A stretch of DNA of 64,000 nucleotides, taken from assembly GCA_016280395.1 (NCBI GenBank), contig JAEEGQ010000142.1:1-64000 (forward strand), written 5' to 3'. Position numbers and translations under genes: made by a program. Source of the stretch: Lachnospiraceae bacterium. Its GTDB lineage: Bacteria > Bacillota > Clostridia > Lachnospirales > Lachnospiraceae. Below are positions 59,208-64,000 of this stretch, in pieces. Position 1 is the stretch's first letter. The number at the start of each line of letters is the position of its first letter. Below the pieces are notes generated by a model that searched no databases, was not told the origin of the DNA, and saw only the letters and a list, made by a program, of their open reading frames with translations.

Positions 59208-61643
59208 TCACACATTAAATATGCTTCCGCCGATAAACTCGCGGATAAGCGAGTTCTTCGGGATATTTTCCGTGTTCATGCACAGGAAATAGTCGAGGAA
59301 TTTAAGGAGCCTCTTTGCCTCCGGGAATTCGGGGCAGGACTCATCGATGCCGAAAAGAAGGGGCTCGACAAACTGCTTTAATACCGGAAGCTCGTAGATC
59401 ATGGCCGAGTTAAAGATAACATCTGCCTTTTCCTGATACGGGAATATGTTCTGCTCCTCGCCGCGGCGTACGGAAGGCCACATCGCTATTGTATTCTTAG
59501 CGCTTGTGCCCCTTGTGCGCGCATCTCTTACGATACGTCTGAGCAGACGGCCGTCCGTTGTGGGTATGCGGTTGTGATCGTCAATATTGAGCTCCGTAAG
59601 GGCGCTGATGTATATCTTGAACTTGCTCTCCGAAGGAAGCGAGTAGGACATCTTCTCGTTAAGGCCGTGGATACCCTCGATAACGAGGATGTCGTCCTTG
59701 CCGAGCTTCTTTTTGTTGCCCTTGTATTCACGCTTTCCGGCCTTGAAGTTGAAGGTCGGGAGCTCTACTTCCTCACCGTTGAGGAGAGCCGTCATATCCT
59801 TGTTGAACTGCTCAACGTCAAGTGCCTCGAGGCATTCGAAGTTGTAGTTTCCGTCCTCGTCCTTCGGTGTATCCTCACGGTTCAGGAAATAATCGTCAAG
59901 ACCGATGGGATGCGGCTTGAAGCCAAGCGTACGGAGCTGGATCGAAAGCCTGTGGGAGAAGGTTGTCTTTCCCGATGAAGAAGGGCCTGCTATCATGATG
60001 AACTTCTTGTTGCCCGAATCCCTTATCATCTCTGCGATCTCGCCTATCCTCTTCTCGATGAGAGCTTCCTGGATAAGTATTATGTCGCTGCTGTTTCCGC
60101 AGGTGATCTCTTCGTTGAGGTTGCTCACATTTTCGATGCCCATCATCTTTCCCCAGCGGTTTGCTACCTGAAGGGTGTTGAAGAAGAGCGGCATATCCTC
60201 GAATTCCGGCAGTTCGTTGGGCTTCTTTGCCACGGGAAGGAGAAGCATAAAGCCGTCCTGATACGGGAAGAGATCGAATACCTTGAGGATCCCCGCGCTT
60301 GTGGGCATATAGCCGTAGAAATAGTCTTCATAGCCGTCAAAGCTGTAGATGTTTGTCCTTGATGTACGACGGAACTTGAAAAGGTGCTCCTTGTCGTTCA
60401 TGCCCTTCTTTGCAAACAGCTCGATAGCCTCTGCGGTGCTTACGGAACGCTTGCGGAAAGGGATGTCCTCCGTGATCATCTCGCGCATCTTTGCCTTTGC
60501 GCCTGCGATCTCTTCAGGGGTCACGGATCCGTTCTCAACTTCGCAGAACAGAGCGGGACCTACCGAGTGCTGGATCTTGATGTGAAGCTTCCTGTCGCCG
60601 AGCTCTCTTTCAAAAGCGCGGAGCATGACAAGGATCATGCCGCGGACATAGGTCTTGTGGCCGTCGCTGTCGCCTATCGTGAGGAAATCCACCCTGCAGT
60701 TGCCCGTGACTGTCTTGTTGAGCTCACGCAGACGCCCGTCGATGGAACCGAGGATTATATCGTAAGGGTATTCCGATGCGAAATCCCTGCTGATCTCATA
60801 AAGCGATACTCCCTTTTTGTATTCCTTTTTCTGTCCTTTTACCGTTACTGTAATAATGTTTTCCATACTTTCTTTTTTGTGCGTATCACCGCACATATAC
60901 TCCTTCTCTTGATATTTCTCCAGGGTTTCTTTCAGAAGCCCCGCCTCCCTGACAAAATCCTTTATCCGGTCCTTAGCTTCCGGTTTCCGGCCTTTTTCAA
61001 GCTCGTCAAGGATGATCTGCACCTTGCGGTACTCATGGCATAGATGATCGTAATACACGCCGTCCCCTGTTTCCGCAAGGTACCGCCCGTAAGCGATCTC
61101 GCTCTCGCTGTAGGGCCTTATTGAACAGCCGCTTGCGCAGGCATTTTCGCCGCGCCCCCCCTGTTCTTTTCTTTTTACCGCATGGATCGACAGATAGAAT
61201 TTGCCGTATTCCGTGCAGCACGCCTCTTTGTCGATGTTAAACCCCATATCGAGCACGGTCTTTCTTACAAGACCTGTATCCGACTGCGGCTGCAGCACAA
61301 GCTCCGAGGCCTTTTCCACCACTTCTTTTCCTGCTTTGAGGATGCTCTCCGTAAGACTGCCACCCATCCCGGTTATCAGTATGCAGTCGGCTTCCCCGGG
61401 AGCAAGAGCATCAAGACCGTCGGAAAGCCTGGTCTCTATGCTGTTTCCGCATCCGCAAAGAGCGATGTTTTCCGCGGCATGCAAAAGCGGACCTTCCCGC
61501 AAGTCCATTGCGATACAGCTTTTTGCCACGCCGTTTTCTATAAGCCAGATCGAAGTATGCGCATGATCACAGCCCACGTCGGCCACACGTGAACCGGGGG
61601 TTACCATCTGCGCACTCATCATGAGCCTTGTCGAAAGTCTCAT
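59208..61643 (-). CDS. Fusion: TrmK tRNA m1A22 methyltransferase + TGS/uridine-kinase-type nucleoside kinase
   Basis: 811 residues read as one frame. Residues 1-~240 are Trm[50 protein letters not shown]. From ~260 the protein is the clostridial nucleoside kinase: a TGS-like start ([22 protein letters not shown]), a ThrRS-like second domain, and a uridine-kinase/PRK domain with Walker [32 protein letters not shown] and VIEGIHGLN. These are usually separate genes. An internal ATG at 60896 has AAGGAG three bases upstream and another at 60866 starts MENIITV, so a separate kinase may also be made. The ATG at 61643 sits two bases past the rpoD stop. Confidence 0.85.
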   Translation of the reverse strand: MRLSTRLMMSAQMVTPGSRVADVGCDHAHTSIWLIENGVAKSCIAMDLREGPLLHAAENIALCGCGNSIETRLSDGLDALAPGEADCILITGMGGSLTESILKAGKEVVEKASELVLQPQSDTGLVRKTVLDMGFNIDKEACCTEYGKFYLSIHAVKRKEQGGRGENACASGCSIRPYSESEIAYGRYLAETGDGVYYDHLCHEYRKVQIILDELEKGRKPEAKDRIKDFVREAGLLKETLEKYQEKEYMCGDTHKKESMENIITVTVKGQKKEYKKGVSLYEISRDFASEYPYDIILGSIDGRLRELNKTVTGNCRVDFLTIGDSDGHKTYVRGMILVMLRAFERELGDRKLHIKIQHSVGPALFCEVENGSVTPEEIAGAKAKMREMITEDIPFRKRSVSTAEAIELFAKKGMNDKEHLFKFRRTSRTNIYSFDGYEDYFYGYMPTSAGILKVFDLFPYQDGFMLLLPVAKKPNELPEFEDMPLFFNTLQVANRWGKMMGIENVSNLNEEITCGNSSDIILIQEALIEKRIGEIAEMIRDSGNKKFIMIAGPSSSGKTTFSHRLSIQLRTLGFKPHPIGLDDYFLNREDTPKDEDGNYNFECLEALDVEQFNKDMTALLNGEEVELPTFNFKAGKREYKGNKKKLGKDDILVIEGIHGLNEKMSYSLPSESKFKIYISALTELNIDDHNRIPTTDGRLLRRIVRDARTRGTSAKNTIAMWPSVRRGEEQNIFPYQEKADVIFNSAMIYELPVLKQFVEPLLFGIDESCPEFPEAKRLLKFLDYFLCMNTENIPKNSLIREFIGGSIFNV

Positions 61644-61644
61644 A

Positions 61645-62754
61645 TCAGTCTTCAAGGAAATCGCGAAGACGTCTGCTCCTGGTGGGATGGCGGAGCTTTC
61701 TTAACGCCTTTGCTTCTATCTGTCTGATACGTTCACGGGTAACATCAAATTCCTTGCCGACCTCTTCAAGCGTCCTCTGGCGGCCGTCGTCGAGACCGAA
61801 TCTGAGTCTTATGACCTTGCGTTCCCTTTCTGTGAGCGTATCGAGGACTTCCATGAGCTGTTCCTTGAGGATCGAAGCCGCTGCAGCTTCGGCAGGCACA
61901 GGTACATTGTCGTCCTTGATGAAATCGCCGAGATGGCTGTCTTCCTCTTCGCCGATAGGCGTTTCGAGGGAAACAGGCTCCTGGGAGATGTTCTGGATCT
62001 CGCGTACACGCTCGACCGGAAGTCCCATTTCTGCGGCTATTTCCTCGGTCGAAGGCTCTCTTCCAAGCTCCTGGAGCATCTGACGCTGTACACGGATGAG
62101 CTTGTTGATCGTCTCTACCATATGCACGGGGATGCGGATAGTCCTTGCTTGGTCGGCAATGGCCCTGGTGATGGCCTGGCGGATCCACCATGTTGCATAG
62201 GTACTGAACTTGTAGCCTTTTCGATAATCGAATTTATCTACAGCCTTGATAAGGCCGAGGTTTCCTTCCTGGATAAGGTCGAGGAACTGCATCCCGCGGC
62301 CGACATAGCGCTTTGCGATGCTTACCACAAGACGCAGGTTGGCTTCGGAAAGCTTCTTCTTTGCGTCCCTGTCTCCGTCCTCCATCTTCTTTGCAAGCTC
62401 GATCTCTTCGTCTGCGGAGAGGAGCGGCACCTTGCCGATCTCCTTTAAGTACATGCGGACGGGATCCTCGATGCTTACGCCTTCGGGCACCGAAAGGTCG
62501 ATCTTTGCAAGATCTGTCTCCTCGTCATCAAGGATGATCTCGGAGTCGTCGATCTCGTCGATATCCTGGAACCTTAAGACGTCAACGCCGTTTCTTTCAA
62601 GAAAGTCGTATATCTTCTCGAATTTGCCCGCGTCAAGCTCCATATCCGCAAAGAAATCGTTGATCTCCTGGTAATCGAGCACGCCCTTCTTGCTCTTTGC
62701 AAGATTAACAAGCTCTTTTAAGCGGTCATTGAAGCTCTGTTTGTTTTCTTCCAT
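61645..62754 (-). CDS. rpoD: Primary sigma factor (sigma-70/SigA)
   Basis: About 369 residues from [15 protein letters not shown] with AAAGGGG upstream; an alternative start at 62778 overlaps the dnaG stop (ATGA). Region 1.2 [28 protein letters not shown], region 2 [38 protein letters not shown], and region 4 [28 protein letters not shown] are intact. It reads the TTGACA/TATAAT promoters seen throughout the window. Confidence 0.97.
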   Translation of the reverse strand: MEENKQSFNDRLKELVNLAKSKKGVLDYQEINDFFADMELDAGKFEKIYDFLERNGVDVLRFQDIDEIDDSEIILDDEETDLAKIDLSVPEGVSIEDPVRMYLKEIGKVPLLSADEEIELAKKMEDGDRDAKKKLSEANLRLVVSIAKRYVGRGMQFLDLIQEGNLGLIKAVDKFDYRKGYKFSTYATWWIRQAITRAIADQARTIRIPVHMVETINKLIRVQRQMLQELGREPSTEEIAAEMGLPVERVREIQNISQEPVSLETPIGEEEDSHLGDFIKDDNVPVPAEAAAASILKEQLMEVLDTLTERERKVIRLRFGLDDGRQRTLEEVGKEFDVTRERIRQIEAKALRKLRHPTRSRRLRDFLED

Positions 62755-62774
62755 AACGAAATTCCCCTTTTGTC

Positions 62775-64000
62775 TCATGCTTTTATTGTTATTATTTTCT
62801 TTTTGAGTTCGTTCTTTTCCCTTGATATCTGCATATAGAGGCTGTAATCCTCCGCCGCCTTTGCGGCTTCTTCCCTCTTTTGCAGCCCGTTCTCAAGGAG
62901 CTTCTTCACGGTGTCCGAAAAGATCTTTTCCCTGACACTCTCATCTTCCTCGCCCACGATCTCAAAGTTGAGGACATCCGCAACCTCATTCTGTTCCGAA
63001 TCGTCAAAACTGTTCAGGAGCAGAGCCGAGCTTATCTTCTCATCCCCGGACTTTTCAAAGAGCACCGATGCGATCCTTGAATTGATGCCGGTAAAATCCT
63101 CCGGTGAAAGGTAGCGCTTGACGGCCTTAAGTATCTCCCTGCTGTTGGCGCTCCATGCGATCAGCAGCTTTTCGGATTTCAAAAGGGCACTGTCGGTGTT
63201 GCGTGTCCGCCTTATCTCGGCCCTTGTCTCCTCCGCGGCTTCGACCGCATCCTCCTGCCGTTTTTTCTTCCGGCCGATGTTGTCGATCTCTTCGGTAAGG
63301 GCAGGCATTCCGAGGCCGTAGCGTTTTGCCACGTACTCCTGATAATTGGCGAGCTCGATCTGCTTGTCGAACTTTGCAAGCCTTATGGCAAGCTCCTCAA
63401 CAAATTTCGTCTTTTCTGCAGGCTGTGTCAGATCGTATTTCGCTTCCATCTGCAGAAGCTCGAAATCAAAGGACGGTATGGCGTCGAGTATGCGTTTGTC
63501 GTACTCTTCGCGTCCGAGATTCTTGATGAATTCGTCCGGATCCTTGTACGGGCTCATGTCAAGTACCCTGCAGGTGATCCCCGCGGCCTTTAATAGCGGT
63601 ATCGCCCTTAGCGCCGCCATCCTTCCGGCTTTGTCGCTGTCAAAGGTGAGGACGACATTGTCTATCCCGCTGTTCTTTATTGTCCTTGCATGGAGCGGCG
63701 TAAAGGAGGTCCCAAGCGCCGCCACGGCATTTTCAAAGCCCGCGGCCCACAGCGCGATGACGTCCATATAGCCTTCGCATATAAGAAACCAGTTTTTCCT
63801 GCTCTTTTTTGCATCCGCGATCCCAAAAAGCGTCCTGCTCTTCTCGAAGACAAGCGTCTCGGGAGAATTCAGGTACTTTGGCTCGCCGGTGCCCATCACA
63901 CGGCCTCCGAAGCCCAAGACCTTGCCTCTCTGGTCGATTATCGGATACATCACGCGGTTCCAGAATTTATCGTGGGCACCGTTCTTTTCATCTATGGAGA
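62775..64000 (-). CDS. dnaG: DNA primase DnaG (5' end beyond window)
   Basis: The frame is open to the right edge, past the track start (GTG at 63953): upstream codons give [20 protein letters not shown], so the gene begins outside the window. The TOPRIM catalytic core is visible: [46 protein letters not shown], followed by a helicase-binding C-terminal domain. It forms the macromolecular synthesis unit dnaG-rpoD. Confidence 0.95.
   Translation of the reverse strand, partial: SIDEKNGAHDKFWNRVMYPIIDQRGKVLGFGGRVMGTGEPKYLNSPETLVFEKSRTLFGIADAKKSRKNWFLICEGYMDVIALWAAGFENAVAALGTSFTPLHARTIKNSGIDNVVLTFDSDKAGRMAALRAIPLLKAAGITCRVLDMSPYKDPDEFIKNLGREEYDKRILDAIPSFDFELLQMEAKYDLTQPAEKTKFVEELAIRLAKFDKQIELANYQEYVAKRYGLGMPALTEEIDNIGRKKKRQEDAVEAAEETRAEIRRTRNTDSALLKSEKLLIAWSANSREILKAVKRYLSPEDFTGINSRIASVLFEKSGDEKISSALLLNSFDDSEQNEVADVLNFEIVGEEDESVREKIFSDTVKKLLENGLQKREEAAKAAEDYSLYMQISREKNELKKKIITIKA

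Overview
The window looks like a chromosomal segment of a motile, Gram-positive anaerobe of the Clostridia, most likely family Lachnospiraceae. This is inferred from protein style and gene order only: flgM-flgN-flgK-flgK-flgL-fliW-csrA-flaG-fliD-fliS-flagellin, AddAB instead of RecBCD, BspA-type leucine-rich-repeat surface proteins, QueH, and a dnaG-rpoD-trmK block. Nearly every gene lies on the minus strand. Only the flotillin gene and one tRNA-Gly are on the plus strand. Both window edges cut genes (helD at the left, dnaG at the right).

Layout. 1-9 kb: HelD-like helicase, a cytoplasmic glycoside hydrolase coupled to a PocR-GGDEF-degenerate HD-GYP signalling protein, an unknown coiled-coil protein, Hsp33, a methyltransferase and xylulokinase. 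9-17 kb: addB-addA, preceded by a probable 6S RNA that the ORF track hides as an N-terminal extension of addB. 17-23 kb: flotillin, then two paralogous secreted proteins of unknown function and a broken third copy, embedded in repeated palindromes. 23-29 kb: O-antigen-ligase-like protein, two LRR proteins, tRNA-Gly(CCC), a large palindromic element, UDP-galactopyranose mutase and a glycosyltransferase (surface polysaccharide). 29-30 kb: a hicA-hicB toxin-antitoxin module plus a third small HTH gene, bracketed by duplicated terminator hairpins. 30-43 kb: late flagellar genes. 43-48 kb: queH, parC, parE. 48-55 kb: the chemotaxis operon cheR-cheB-cheY-like-cheA-cheW-mcp under a consensus sigma-A promoter. 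55-64 kb: hisC, an aminotransferase, clpX with a long linker, a TrmK/nucleoside-kinase fusion, rpoD and dnaG.

How the parts connect. The late flagellar genes carry sigma-28-type promoters (TAAA, 16-17 nt, CCGATAT) ahead of flagellin, fliS, flgM and possibly flaG. The leaders of flagellin, flaG and flgM each contain a short hairpin presenting AAGGA in its loop, the CsrA recognition pattern, and csrA-fliW sit in the same cluster. The most interesting inference is that the secreted paralogue at 21246-22604 has the same sigma-28 promoter type and a GGA-loop hairpin over its ribosome binding site, which would place an undescribed surface protein in the motility regulon. Other points worth a second look are the seven-hairpin flagellin leader, the TGAGTCA hairpin family, three large GC-rich palindromic elements, the TrmK-kinase fusion and the hic module flanked by terminator copies. 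All functional calls are from reading the sequence; no database search was run.
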